Source of the DNA: Auraticoccus monumenti
GTDB taxonomy: Bacteria; Actinomycetota; Actinomycetes; Propionibacteriales; Propionibacteriaceae
DNA: 64,000 nucleotides
NCBI RefSeq assembly: GCF_900101785.1
Contig: NZ_LT629688.1
Location: forward strand, 1,240,001 to 1,304,000
Direction: 5' to 3'
Shown one piece after another: positions 7,968 to 17,227 of this stretch. The number at the start of each line of letters is the position of its first letter. Position 1 is the stretch's first letter. A program made the translations under genes and the position numbers. The notes under the pieces were generated by a model. The model had not been told where the DNA came from, made no database searches, and was given only the letters and a program-made list of their open reading frames with translations.

Positions 7968-9230
7968 GTGGCGCCCGACCCCGCCTTCGACGAGCACGTC
8001 ATCGAGTCCGGACTGACCGACGGCTACTGGATCCAGGCGGTGGACGTCGACGGCGACGGCCGCCCGGACATCCTGACCTCCGGGCTGAGCGAGGGGCACG
8101 TCTCCTGGTACCGGAACCCGGACTGGAGCAAGCAGCCGATCCACTCCTTCTCCCGACCCGTCTCGCTGGACCAGGGTGACGTCTCCGGCAGCGGGCGGCG
8201 CGACCTGGTCATCTGCCACGACTACGCCCCGACGATGTTCGTCGCCACCCCCGCCGACGGGCGCATCTCCTGGTTGGAGAACCCCGGACCGGCCGGCGGG
8301 GAGTGGACGGCCCGACCGATCGGCCAGCTCGGCTCCACCCACCGGCTCCGGCTCGGCCACTTCACCGACCCCGACCGTCAGCAGCTGCTGGCGCTGCCGG
8401 TCGTCGGCCAGGCATCCGGGCTGGACGCGCTGCACGCACCCATCAAGGTGGTGCTCTACGACCGCCCCGACGACCTCGAGGCGGGGGAGTGGGCCGCGCA
8501 GCCGGTCGACGAGACCAGCTTCCGCGTCATCCACGCCGCCCAGCTGGGCCACTTCGGAGCGCCCTCGCCGGCCGGCCTGGACGCCGTGCTGCTGGCCTGC
8601 GAGGAGGGGCTGGTCTGGTTCGGGGTGGACGGCAGCGGCAGCTGGCAGCGTCACGTCCTGCACACCGGGGAGACGACCCAGCAGGAGCGCACCGGCTACA
8701 AGGGCAGCGGCAACATCGCCATCGGCCGCCTCGGGGACGACCCGTACGCCTTCATGGCCGCCGTCGAGCCCTTCCACGGCAACACCCTCGCGCTGTACAC
8801 CCGGGAGGGGACCCACGACGGCGTCGTGGGTGGCACCTGGGAGCGCCGGGTGCTCGAGGTGTTCGGCGAGCCCAACGAGGCCGGCGAGGGGCCGGCGCAC
8901 CACGTGGTCTGCGCCGACTTCGACGGCGACGGCGAGGACGAGCTGCTGGTGGCCCTGCGCGGTCCGATGCCGCACCAGGGGGTGTTCCTGTACAAGTTCA
9001 GCGACGTCCGCGCCGGGGTGTACGAGAAGACGCGGCTCTCCGAGGCCTCGGCCGCCCGGATCGCGGTGGCCGACTTCGACGGGGACGGCCGACTGGACTT
9101 CGCCACGCTCGGCTACTACGTGCCCGGCTACTTCCTCTGCGAGGACCCCCAGCTGGTCCTGTTCCTCAACCGCTACGGCGCGGCGGTCCCCGGCACGCCG
9201 GCCATCCCGGCGCTCCCGCTGGGTGGCTGA
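7968..9230 (+). CDS. FG-GAP/VCBS repeat protein
   Basis: A 420-aa protein with FG-GAP/VCBS-type repeats, predicted to fold as a beta-propeller with calcium-binding loops. The loops are DVDGDGRPDILTSG (near residue 24), DFDGDGEDELLVAL and DFDGDGRLDFATLG (C-terminal part), with intermediate blades containing GHFTDPDRQQLL and AQLGHFGAPSPAGLDAVLL. GTG 7968 is chosen because GAAGAGGA (7955-7962) precedes it. Unlike most VCBS proteins it has no signal peptide or transmembrane segment, so it appears cytoplasmic. It ends 2 nt before the channel gene, so the two are probably co-transcribed. The biochemical role is unknown; a protein-interaction or carbohydrate-binding scaffold is possible. Confidence 0.85.
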   Translation: MAPDPAFDEHVIESGLTDGYWIQAVDVDGDGRPDILTSGLSEGHVSWYRNPDWSKQPIHSFSRPVSLDQGDVSGSGRRDLVICHDYAPTMFVATPADGRISWLENPGPAGGEWTARPIGQLGSTHRLRLGHFTDPDRQQLLALPVVGQASGLDALHAPIKVVLYDRPDDLEAGEWAAQPVDETSFRVIHAAQLGHFGAPSPAGLDAVLLACEEGLVWFGVDGSGSWQRHVLHTGETTQQERTGYKGSGNIAIGRLGDDPYAFMAAVEPFHGNTLALYTREGTHDGVVGGTWERRVLEVFGEPNEAGEGPAHHVVCADFDGDGEDELLVALRGPMPHQGVFLYKFSDVRAGVYEKTRLSEASAARIAVADFDGDGRLDFATLGYYVPGYFLCEDPQLVLFLNRYGAAVPGTPAIPALPLGG

Positions 9231-9232
9231 CG

Positions 9233-9964
9233 GTGACCGAGCGCCGCGACCCGATCCCGGCCGACCAGGCCGTGGCCCCGGAGGAGCGGGCTGCGGGGGA
9301 GCGGGCGCGGGAGCACCACGCCGGTCCGGTGGCGCCCGCCGTCCCCGGCGGGCACGAGCCCGCCCCCGTCGACCGGGACCGCGACCTCGACCGCTTCCTC
9401 ACCTTCATCGACGCCATCGTGGCCATCGCGGTGACCCTGCTCATCCTGCCGCTGGCCGAGATCGCCGACGAGTTCCCCGAGCGGTCGCTGACCGAGCTCC
9501 TCGCCGCCCACACCGGGGAGGTCTTCAACTTCCTGCTCAGCTTCCTGGTGATCACCCAGCTCTGGTTCGCCCAGCACCGGATCGTGCGCACCGTCGTGGT
9601 GCCGGACCCGGTGGTGATCCGCTACCTCGTCGCCTGGGCGCTGACCGTGGTCGTGCTGCCGGTGCCGACGGCCCTGGTGGCCGCCTCCAGCGAGGGCGAC
9701 ATGACCGAGCCGCTGTACATCGCCACCATGGTCCTGAGCAGCCTCTGCCTCACCCTGACCGCCCTGAGGGTCGCCGCCCGGCCCGCCATCGGGGACGGCC
9801 GGGCGCCGACGGACCCGCTCAGCTCGATCACCGCCACGGCCACCATGGTGCTGGCGCTGCTGATCTCGCTGGTCTTCCCCCTCGCCGGCTACCTCCCGCT
9901 GCTGCTGCTCCTGCTCAGCGGTCGGGTGGCCCGGCTGATCCGCTCCCGGCTGGCCGCGCGGTGA
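9233..9964 (+). CDS. TMEM175-family membrane protein
   Basis: A 243-aa membrane protein of the TMEM175 (DUF1211) family of potassium-selective channels. After a charged, disordered N-terminus of about 55 residues the first helix carries the family motif, here RFLTFIDAIVAIAVTLLILP. The usual signature is RxxxFSD; the Ser is replaced by Ile while the Asp is kept. Five further hydrophobic segments follow (FNFLLSFLVITQLWF, YLVAWALTVVVLPVP, PLYIATMVLSSLCLTL, ATMVLALLISLVFPLAGYL and LLLLLLSG), giving the six helices of one bacterial subunit; these assemble as tetramers. GTG 9233 lies 2 nt after the FG-GAP stop codon, implying translational coupling. The altered FSD motif makes potassium selectivity uncertain. 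Confidence 0.82.
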   Translation: MTERRDPIPADQAVAPEERAAGERAREHHAGPVAPAVPGGHEPAPVDRDRDLDRFLTFIDAIVAIAVTLLILPLAEIADEFPERSLTELLAAHTGEVFNFLLSFLVITQLWFAQHRIVRTVVVPDPVVIRYLVAWALTVVVLPVPTALVAASSEGDMTEPLYIATMVLSSLCLTLTALRVAARPAIGDGRAPTDPLSSITATATMVLALLISLVFPLAGYLPLLLLLLSGRVARLIRSRLAAR

Positions 9965-10163
9965 CCGCCACGTCGGGCGCACGTGAATTCTGCGAGACGA
10001 CCGGTCGGTCGATCTCCCACCCGGGCTCCCGGCCCGCTAGGTTCCTGCCACCAGGTGGTTCCCGGCCCGTCCAGGGTCTGGAGCCGCTCGGGTTGAGCTG
10101 GTCCGGGGGCCACGCGAGTGGCAGATCAACGACTCCTACTGATAGCCGTTGAGAGGATTTGCC
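9965..10163 (+). promoter_or_regulatory. upstream region of the carbohydrate-oxidation operon
   Basis: This 199-bp gap precedes a seven-gene operon. It holds a possible -10 hexamer TAGGTT near 10038 and a small hairpin GCCAC-GCGA-GTGGC with a GNRA-type loop further down. The only strong ribosome-binding site is AGAGGA at 10152-10157, which sets the GTG start at 10164. No recognisable riboswitch or regulator operator was found. The downstream operon runs to the 19412-19461 terminator. Confidence 0.3.
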
Positions 10164-11069
10164 GTGTTCCCACCCGGATCCGTCCGTGTCGCCGCCGTGC
10201 CCAACGCGTGGGTGAACGACGACCTCCCCGAGCTCGGACGGGGGACCTCGTTCGAGCAGATCATCAGCGAGATGGCCCTCGCCGGGTACGAGGGCACCGA
10301 GCTGGGGAGCACCTACCCCAGCGACGCCGCCACCCTCAACGCCGCCCTCGCCGTCCGCGGGCTCTCCCCCTCCGGTGGCTGGGTCTCCACCTGGTTCGCC
10401 TCCCGGGGTGGGGCCTACGAGCAGACCCTCGAGGCGTTCCGCGCCCAGATCCCGTTCTTCACCGCGATCGGGTTGCAGGACGTCTACGTGGCCGAGGTGA
10501 CCGGGGCCGTGCACCAGCAGCCCGTGCCAGCGCTGGCCAACCGTCCGGTCCTCGACGACGCGCAGTGGGACGCCATGGTCCGGGGTCTGGGTGAGATGGG
10601 CCGGATCGCCACCGAGCACGGGCTGCGGATCAACTACCACCACCACACCGGCACCGGGGTGCAGTCGTCGGAGGACATCGACCGGCTGATGGCCGACACG
10701 ACGCCCGGCGAGACCTTCCTGCTGCTGGACACGGCGCACCTGCTCGTGGGCGGCGGCGACCCGATGGAGGTGCTGACCAAGCACGAGGGCCGGATCGGGC
10801 ACGTGCACCTGAAGAACCTCCGCCAGCCGGTGCTGGACCGGATGCACGAGCAGTCGCTGAGCTTCTGGGACGCCCTGCGCCAGGGCATCTTCACCGTGCC
10901 CGGCGACGACGAGGGGTGCATCGACTTCGCCCCGCTGCTGCGGAAGCTGGCCGACGACGGCTGGTCCGGCTGGTTGGTCGTGGAGGCCGAGCAGGACCCG
11001 GCGACCGCGCACCCGCTCGAGGTCTTCCGCGCCGCCCGCCGCCACATCGCCGACCTGGCTGGTCTCTGA
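10164..11069 (+). CDS. sugar phosphate isomerase/epimerase, IolE-like
   Basis: A 301-aa TIM-barrel protein of the sugar phosphate isomerase/epimerase (AP endonuclease 2-like) family, closest in pattern to 2-keto-myo-inositol dehydratase IolE. Visible metal-site elements are GYEGTELGS near residue 40, INYHHHTGTGV in the middle, LLLDTAHLLVGGGDP, GHVHLKNLR and the C-terminal WLVVEAEQDP; Glu, Asp, His and Glu ligands from these strands bind a divalent metal. Members dehydrate or epimerise keto-sugars and inosose. The start is GTG 10164, six nt after AGAGGA. It is the first gene of an operon with glycoside hydrolases and a GMC dehydrogenase, so its substrate may be the keto-sugar formed by that dehydrogenase. 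No other inositol gene is nearby, so iolE is not assigned. Confidence 0.85.
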   Translation: MFPPGSVRVAAVPNAWVNDDLPELGRGTSFEQIISEMALAGYEGTELGSTYPSDAATLNAALAVRGLSPSGGWVSTWFASRGGAYEQTLEAFRAQIPFFTAIGLQDVYVAEVTGAVHQQPVPALANRPVLDDAQWDAMVRGLGEMGRIATEHGLRINYHHHTGTGVQSSEDIDRLMADTTPGETFLLLDTAHLLVGGGDPMEVLTKHEGRIGHVHLKNLRQPVLDRMHEQSLSFWDALRQGIFTVPGDDEGCIDFAPLLRKLADDGWSGWLVVEAEQDPATAHPLEVFRAARRHIADLAGL

Positions 11070-11070
11070 C

Positions 11071-13758
11071 GTGGCCACCGCCGAGGACGGCCGTCTGACC
11101 GAGGCCAACACCGGGACGGCGCCCTGGCGGCGGTGGGGCCCCTACCTGTCGGACCGGCAGTGGGGCACCGTCCGCGAGGACACCTCGCCGGGCGGTGACG
11201 CCTGGGACTCCTTCCCCCACGACCACGCCCGCTCCCGCGCCTACGGGTGGGGCGAGGACGGGTTGCTGGGGATCAGCGACGACAGCCAACAGCTGTGCTT
11301 CGCCCTGGCCCTGTGGAACGAGGCCGACCCGATCATCAAGGAGCGGCTGTTCGGCCTGACCAACAGCGAGGGCAACCACGGCGAGGACGTCAAGGAGTAC
11401 TACTTCTACCAGGACTCCACACCGACCCACTCCTGGATGAAGGGGCTGTACAAGTACCCGCAGGCCGCCTACCCCTACGAGGACCTGCTGCGCACCAACG
11501 CCGCCCGGGGCAAGCAGGAGCCCGAGTACGAGCTGGTCGACACCGGGATCTTCGACGACCAGCGCTACTTCGACGTGGAGGTGGTCTACGCCAAGGCCGG
11601 CCCCGAGGACGTGCTGGTGCAGGTCACCGCCACCAACCGGGGACCCGACCCGGCCGCGCTGCACCTGCTGCCCACGTTGTGGCTGCGCAACACCTGGTCC
11701 GGGGACGAGCAGGCCCCGCGGCCCCGGCTGACCGCCGACCCGGCCAGCCGCCAGGTCCTGGTCGACTGCCCCGACCTCGGCCCCTACCGCCTGATCTGGG
11801 AGGGCGACGTCGACGTCCTGGCCACCGAGAACGAGAGCAACTGGGCGCGTCTGGCCGGCGGCACCAACCCCACGCCGTACGTCAAGGACGGCATCAACGA
11901 CGCCGTCGTCACCGGCCGCCCCGAGACCGTCGACCCCGGGCTGACCGGCACCAAGATCGCCCTGCGCCGGCGCGCGGTCGTGGGGGCCGGGGAGTCGGTC
12001 ACCATGCGGCTGCGGCTCACCACCGACGCCCCGCGGTCCGGCCTGGGCGAGGACGTCGACCAGGTGCTGACCACGCGCCGGCAGGAGGCCGACGAGTTCT
12101 ACACCTCCATCACTCCGCCCACGGTGGGCGCCGAGCCCGCGCGGGTGATGCGGCAGGCCCTGGCGGGGATGCTGTGGTCCAAGCAGTTCTACTGCTACGA
12201 CCTGGACCGGTGGCTGAGCCAGCGCGGGGTGCACCCGCTGCGCGACGAGGCCGGTCTCGACCACCGCAACGCCCGCTGGTTCCACATGGTCTGCGGCGAC
12301 ATCATCTCGATGCCCGACTGCTGGGAGTACCCCTGGTTCGCCGCCTGGGACCTGGCCTTCCACACGATGTCGCTCGCGATGGTCGACACCACCTTCGCCC
12401 GTGACCAGCTCCAGCTGCTCCTCGGCGAGCACTACCTCCACCCGTCGGGGCAGATCCCGGCCTACGAGTGGAACTTCTCCGACGTCAACCCGCCGGTGCA
12501 CGCGCTGGCCACGCTGTTCAGCCACGTGCAGGCCGTCGACACCGGTGCCGAGGACGACCACGCCTTCCTCAGCGACACCTTCGCCAAGCTGGCGCTCAAC
12601 TTCACCTGGTGGGTGAACCGCAAGGACGTCAACGGCGCCAACACCTTTGAGGGTGGCTTCCTCGGGCTGGACAACATCGCCGTCTTCGACCGCAGCGCCG
12701 CCCAGCTCCCCACCGGCGGCCGTCTGGAGCAGGCCGACGGCACGGCCTGGATGGCGCTGTACTGCCAGAGCATGCTGGAGCTCTCCCTCGAGCTAGCCAG
12801 GACCGACCCCGGCTACGAGGGGACCGCCCTGAAGTACCTGGAGCACTTCCTCTACATCTGCGCCGCGATGGAGCGCGGTGACGGCATGTGGGACGAGGAG
12901 GACGGGTTCTTCTACGACCAGCTGCGCCTGCCCGACGGATCCGGTGAGCGGCTGCGGGTCCGGTCGATGGTCGGCCTGGTCCCGCTGTGCGCGGTGACCG
13001 TGGTCCCGGCCGAGTCGTTCGGGGTTCTCGACGACCGGCTGGCCGGGTTCATGCGCCGCCACCCGGACCTGCTCGGCCAGATCTCCGACCCCCTGCTGCC
13101 CGGGGTCGGGAACCGACGGATCCTCACGCTGCTGGACGAGGACCGGTTGCGGAGCGTGCTCGGCTACCTGCTGGACGAGGAGGAGTTCCTGAGCCCGCAC
13201 GGGGTCCGCGCGCTCTCGCGCTTCCACCGCGACCACCCCTTCGCCATGGAGGTCCAGGGCCAGCAGTTCGGTGTGGGCTACCTCCCCGGCGAGTCCGACA
13301 GCGGCATGTTCGGCGGCAACTCCAACTGGCGCGGCCCGGTCTGGATGCCGGTGAACTTCATGATCATCCGGGCGCTGCTGCAGTACTACCTGTACTACGG
13401 CGACGACTTCACCGTCGAGCTGCCGACCGGCTCCGGCCAGCAGCACACCCTGTTCGAGGTGGCCGCGGACCTCGCCGACCGGCTGGTGTCGATCTTCGTG
13501 CCCGACGAGGGCGGCCGGCGTCCGGTGTTCGGCGGGGTCGAGCTGTTCCAGACCGACCCGCACTGGCGGGACAACCTGCTGTTCTACGAGTACTTCCACG
13601 GTGACGACGGCGCCGGGATCGGGGCCTCGCACCAGACCGGGTGGACCGGGCTGGTGGCCAAGCTGGTCCAGCTCTTCGGCACCATCGACGCCGCCACCGT
13701 CCTCGGCGACACCCGGACCCACCCCTCCACGACGCTGTTCCGCCGTGATGTCGGCTGA
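11071..13758 (+). CDS. glucosidase, GH63/MGH1-like
   Basis: An 895-aa protein of the MGH1-like glycoside hydrolase group related to GH63 (alpha,alpha)6-barrel glucosidases. The N-terminus has [18 protein letters not shown], then [19 protein letters not shown] and [20 protein letters not shown]. The barrel contains [37 protein letters not shown] and [16 protein letters not shown]. The catalytic acids are expected among the Asp and Glu residues of these loops but cannot be pinned without alignment. No signal peptide is seen, so it is probably cytoplasmic. The GTG start lies 1 nt after the isomerase stop codon, and the 3' end overlaps the GH13 gene by 11 nt, so the genes are coupled. The substrate is likely a short alpha-glucoside or glycosylglycerate. 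Confidence 0.85.
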   Translation: MATAEDGRLTEANTGTAPWRRWGPYLSDRQWGTVREDTSPGGDAWDSFPHDHARSRAYGWGEDGLLGISDDSQQLCFALALWNEADPIIKERLFGLTNSEGNHGEDVKEYYFYQDSTPTHSWMKGLYKYPQAAYPYEDLLRTNAARGKQEPEYELVDTGIFDDQRYFDVEVVYAKAGPEDVLVQVTATNRGPDPAALHLLPTLWLRNTWSGDEQAPRPRLTADPASRQVLVDCPDLGPYRLIWEGDVDVLATENESNWARLAGGTNPTPYVKDGINDAVVTGRPETVDPGLTGTKIALRRRAVVGAGESVTMRLRLTTDAPRSGLGEDVDQVLTTRRQEADEFYTSITPPTVGAEPARVMRQALAGMLWSKQFYCYDLDRWLSQRGVHPLRDEAGLDHRNARWFHMVCGDIISMPDCWEYPWFAAWDLAFHTMSLAMVDTTFARDQLQLLLGEHYLHPSGQIPAYEWNFSDVNPPVHALATLFSHVQAVDTGAEDDHAFLSDTFAKLALNFTWWVNRKDVNGANTFEGGFLGLDNIAVFDRSAAQLPTGGRLEQADGTAWMALYCQSMLELSLELARTDPGYEGTALKYLEHFLYICAAMERGDGMWDEEDGFFYDQLRLPDGSGERLRVRSMVGLVPLCAVTVVPAESFGVLDDRLAGFMRRHPDLLGQISDPLLPGVGNRRILTLLDEDRLRSVLGYLLDEEEFLSPHGVRALSRFHRDHPFAMEVQGQQFGVGYLPGESDSGMFGGNSNWRGPVWMPVNFMIIRALLQYYLYYGDDFTVELPTGSGQQHTLFEVAADLADRLVSIFVPDEGGRRPVFGGVELFQTDPHWRDNLLFYEYFHGDDGAGIGASHQTGWTGLVAKLVQLFGTIDAATVLGDTRTHPSTTLFRRDVG

Positions 13759-15289
13759 CGCCGGGGCGGCCGCGGACCGGCTGAACCCGCTGCTGTACCA
13801 GGTGAACACCCGGGTCCTGCTGCACGAGCTCGGACTCGACCTCGGTCGCGCGGTCACCCTCGACGACGTCCCCGACGCCTTCCTCGACGACATCGCCACC
13901 CGCGGGTTCGACTGGGTGTGGATGCTCGGCGTGTGGCAGACGGGGCCGGCCGGGCGTGCCGTCTCCGCGACCGAGCCCGGGTGGCTGGCGGGGTACCGCG
14001 AGGTGCTGCCCGACTTCACCCCCGAGGACGTCGTCGGGTCCCCGTTCGCCGTCGTCGACTACGCCGTGCACACCGACCTCGGCGGCGACGCGGCCCTGGC
14101 CCGGCTCCGGACCCGGCTGGCCGGGCGCGGGCTGCGTCTGCTGCTGGACTTCGTGCCCAACCACACCGCGCCCGACCACCCCTGGCTGGAGGACGCCCCG
14201 CACCGCTACGTCGTCGGCTCCGAGGCCGACCTGACGGCGCAGCCGCAGAACTGGTTCCGGGTGGGGGAGCGGGTGGTCGCGCACGGCCGCGACCCCTACT
14301 TCGACGGCTGGCCCGACACCGCCCAGCTCAACTACCGCCACCCCGACCTGCGGGCGGCGATGACTGCGGAGCTGGAGGGGGTGGCCGACCGCTGCGACGG
14401 GGTCCGGTGCGACATGGCGATGCTGCTCGAGCCGGAGGTCTTCGCCGCCACCTGGGGTGACCGCTCGCTCCCGCCCGACGGCGCCACCCCGGTGGACACC
14501 GCGTTCTGGCCCGGGGCCATCGCCGCGGTGCGTCGCCGCCACCCCGGCTTCCTGCTGATGGCGGAGGTGTACTGGGACATGGAGTGGCAGCTCCAGCAGC
14601 ACGGGTTCGACCTCACCTACGACAAGCGGCTCTACGACCGCCTCCGCAGCGGCGAGGCGTCCGCCGTCCGCGGGCACCTGATGGCCGACCCCGACTTCCA
14701 GCACCGCTCCGCCCGGTTCCTGGAGAACCACGACGAGCCGCGGGCGGCGGCGATCCTCCCTGACCTCCTCCAGCACGAGGCGGCTGCGGTGGTGACCTTC
14801 CTCGGCACGGGGCTGCGGTTCCTGCACGAGGGCCAGCTGGAGGGGCGACGGGTCAAGGCGCCGCTGCACCTGCGACGGCGTCCGGTCGAGGAGCCCGACC
14901 CCGCCGTGCGGGACCTCTACGAGCGGCTGCTGGCCGTGCTCGCCGACCCGGTGCTGCGCACGGGCCACTGGCAGCTCCTCGACACCGCCCCGGCCTGGCC
15001 GGGCAACCCCACCTCCGACGCCTACGTGGTCACCGGGTGGTCGACGGCGCCGGGGCTGCCGCTGCGCTGGCTGGTGGCGGTCAACCTCAGCGCCGAGCAG
15101 GCCCAGACCCGGGTCGTGCTGAGGGGTCTGCTGCCCGACGCCGGCACCCTGCGGCTGACCGACCGGCTGCACCCCGGCACCGTCTACGACCGCGACGGGG
15201 CCGACCTCGCCGCCGACGGGCTCTTCCTCGACCTGCCGGCGTCGGGCTGCAACGTCTTCGCGGTCTCCCCCGTGGAGGAGCCGACGTGA
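13748..15289 (+). CDS. GH13 alpha-amylase family enzyme
   Basis: A 513-aa (beta/alpha)8-barrel enzyme with all four GH13 signature regions: region I DFVPNH (D134-H139), region II GVRCDMAML with the nucleophile Asp222, region III AEVYWD with the acid/base Glu273, and region IV LENHDEPR with the transition-state Asp329. The catalytic triad is complete, so it should be active. The N-terminal stretch LYQVNTRVLLHELG resembles GH13 members acting on trehalose-like or sucrose-like substrates. A C-terminal beta-domain follows. No signal peptide is visible. ATG 13748 overlaps the upstream gene by 11 nt. The exact specificity (hydrolase, transferase or phosphorylase) cannot be told from motifs. Confidence 0.88.
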   Translation: MSADAGAAADRLNPLLYQVNTRVLLHELGLDLGRAVTLDDVPDAFLDDIATRGFDWVWMLGVWQTGPAGRAVSATEPGWLAGYREVLPDFTPEDVVGSPFAVVDYAVHTDLGGDAALARLRTRLAGRGLRLLLDFVPNHTAPDHPWLEDAPHRYVVGSEADLTAQPQNWFRVGERVVAHGRDPYFDGWPDTAQLNYRHPDLRAAMTAELEGVADRCDGVRCDMAMLLEPEVFAATWGDRSLPPDGATPVDTAFWPGAIAAVRRRHPGFLLMAEVYWDMEWQLQQHGFDLTYDKRLYDRLRSGEASAVRGHLMADPDFQHRSARFLENHDEPRAAAILPDLLQHEAAAVVTFLGTGLRFLHEGQLEGRRVKAPLHLRRRPVEEPDPAVRDLYERLLAVLADPVLRTGHWQLLDTAPAWPGNPTSDAYVVTGWSTAPGLPLRWLVAVNLSAEQAQTRVVLRGLLPDAGTLRLTDRLHPGTVYDRDGADLAADGLFLDLPASGCNVFAVSPVEEPT

Positions 15290-15367
15290 GCCCTCGTCCC
15301 GGCCGCAGGCCGCCCGCCGACCCCGACGTCCCCCACCCCGCGCCCCACCTCCCCCGGAAGGCCGACC

Positions 15368-17224
15368 GTGCCCGCTGAGACCGACCACGCCACCGCCGCC
15401 AGCACCCTCTACGACGCGCTCGTCGTCGGTTCCGGGGTCAGCGGCGCCATCATCGCCCGTTCCCTCGCCGAGCGCGGTCTGCACGTGCTCGTGGTGGAGG
15501 CCGGGCCGGGGGAGGAGCTGTCGGTGGCCGACTACGACTCCTACCTGACCCGCTTCTACTCGGCGGCGGCCAAGGAGAACAACTCCGCCTACGAGGTGAA
15601 CCCCAACGCCCCGATGCCCCGGTCCCCCGACGTCCGGCGGCTGCAGGCCGGCCACCCGGACTCCACCGGCTACCTGGTCCAGAACGGGCCCTACGAGATG
15701 GACAGCGTCTACACCCGGGTGCTGGGTGGCACGACGATGCACTGGGAGGGCAAGGCCATGCGCATGCTCCCCGAGGACTTCGAGATGCGGACCCGGTTCG
15801 GGCAGGGGCGTGACTGGCCCATCGGCTACGACGACCTCGAGCCGCACTACCGCCGGGCCGAGCGCGAGCTGGGGGTGTCGGCCGACGTCGAGGACCAGAC
15901 CTTCTACGGCATCACGTTCCCGCCGGACTACGTGTTCCCGATGCACGGGCTGCCGCCGTCCTACCTGGACTCGATCCTGGCCCGGGACCTCGACGGCACC
16001 GTGATCCAGCTCGAGGACACCGCCTGCACGGTGTCGGTGCGCCCGACCGCCCAGGCCCGCAACTCGATGCCCAACGCGGCCTACGACGGCGGCCGTGGCT
16101 ACGTCCCCGTCGGGGCCGTCAGCACCCACCAGATCGACCAGGGCGACCGGTGCCAGGGCAACATCAACTGCGTGCCGCTGTGCCCGGTGCAGGCCAAGTA
16201 CAACGCCCGCAAGACGCTCTCCATCGGGCTCCGCACCGGTCGGATCGACATCCTCACCCAGACCGTCGCCTCCAAGGTGCACGTCGGGGAGGACGGCCGG
16301 ATCAGCCACGTGGACTACCAGGCCTACGGCTCGACGTCCTCACCGGACCACGTCACCGGCTCGCTCCGCGCGACGACGTACGTGCTGGCCGCGAACCCGG
16401 TCGAGAACGCCCGGCTGCTGCTGGCCTCGGGGCTGCCCGGCAGCAGCGGGCTGGTGGGGCGCAACCTGATGGACCACGCCTACCTGCTCACCTGGGCCAC
16501 CCTGCCCGAGATCGCCGGGACGATGAGGGGGTCGCAGTGCACCTCCGGCATCGAGGACTTCCGCTCCGGCGGGTTCCGCAGCCGCCACGCGGCGATGCGG
16601 GTGAGCATCCACAACGACGGCTGGTCCTGGCCCACCGGCTCGCCCTACTCCGACCTGCTGGAGCTGGTGGACGACGGCAACGCCTACGGGGAGACCCTGC
16701 GGCGCCGGGTCGTGGACCGCGTCTCACGCCAGCTGATGCTCTCGTTCATGATCGACCTGCCCCCCGAGCCGAGCAACCGCATCACCGTCGACGGGCGCTA
16801 CACCGACGCCCTGGGCAACCTGCGACCGGTGCTGTCCTACTCGCTGCCGGAGTACACGATGGACGCCGTCTCGGCCAGCCGCCGGGTCTCCCGCCGGCTC
16901 TTCCAGCGGCTGGGGGCCGAGGACAGGACGCACTACGACCCGCTCGACCCCGGCTTCGTCGCCCACCAGGGCGAGGGCTACGTGGTCCGCGGCGGCAACC
17001 ACTGGTCGGGCACCCACATCATGGGCACCTCCAGCCGGGACTCGGTGGTCGACGACCACCAGCGCTCCTGGGACCACGACAACCTCTACCTCGTGGGCTC
17101 CGGCAGCATGCCCAGCATCGGGACCTCGAACACCACCCTGACGCTGGCCGCCCTCTCCTTCCGCACGGCCGACCACATCGCCTCCGCGCTCACCACCCGT
17201 CCCTCCGTCACGATCGGGGCCTGA
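15368..17224 (+). CDS. GMC oxidoreductase with [3Fe-4S]-type cysteine motif
   Basis: A 618-aa flavoprotein of the glucose-methanol-choline family. The FAD-binding motif VVGSGVSGAIIA is near residue 20, and the C-terminal catalytic region has GGNHWSGTHIMGTS followed by GTSNTTLTLAAL, giving the usual His/Asn pair. Residues 262-272 read CQGNINCVPLC; Cys262, Cys268 and Cys272 match the spacing of the [3Fe-4S] ligands in the FAD-glucose dehydrogenase alpha subunit of Burkholderia. This points to a dehydrogenase passing electrons on, rather than an oxidase. It is followed by a ferritin-like protein and a small FAD-SLDH-like subunit, the expected partner. No signal peptide is present and no cytochrome c gene is nearby. 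The sugar oxidised is unknown; glycoside 3-oxidation is one option. Confidence 0.9.
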   Translation: MPAETDHATAASTLYDALVVGSGVSGAIIARSLAERGLHVLVVEAGPGEELSVADYDSYLTRFYSAAAKENNSAYEVNPNAPMPRSPDVRRLQAGHPDSTGYLVQNGPYEMDSVYTRVLGGTTMHWEGKAMRMLPEDFEMRTRFGQGRDWPIGYDDLEPHYRRAERELGVSADVEDQTFYGITFPPDYVFPMHGLPPSYLDSILARDLDGTVIQLEDTACTVSVRPTAQARNSMPNAAYDGGRGYVPVGAVSTHQIDQGDRCQGNINCVPLCPVQAKYNARKTLSIGLRTGRIDILTQTVASKVHVGEDGRISHVDYQAYGSTSSPDHVTGSLRATTYVLAANPVENARLLLASGLPGSSGLVGRNLMDHAYLLTWATLPEIAGTMRGSQCTSGIEDFRSGGFRSRHAAMRVSIHNDGWSWPTGSPYSDLLELVDDGNAYGETLRRRVVDRVSRQLMLSFMIDLPPEPSNRITVDGRYTDALGNLRPVLSYSLPEYTMDAVSASRRVSRRLFQRLGAEDRTHYDPLDPGFVAHQGEGYVVRGGNHWSGTHIMGTSSRDSVVDDHQRSWDHDNLYLVGSGSMPSIGTSNTTLTLAALSFRTADHIASALTTRPSVTIGA

Positions 17225-17227
17225 CCC

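Noticed and set aside
10164-11069. Calling the isomerase iolE as part of inositol catabolism
   Set aside because: No other iol genes are present, and the operon context is glycoside hydrolysis and GMC oxidation.
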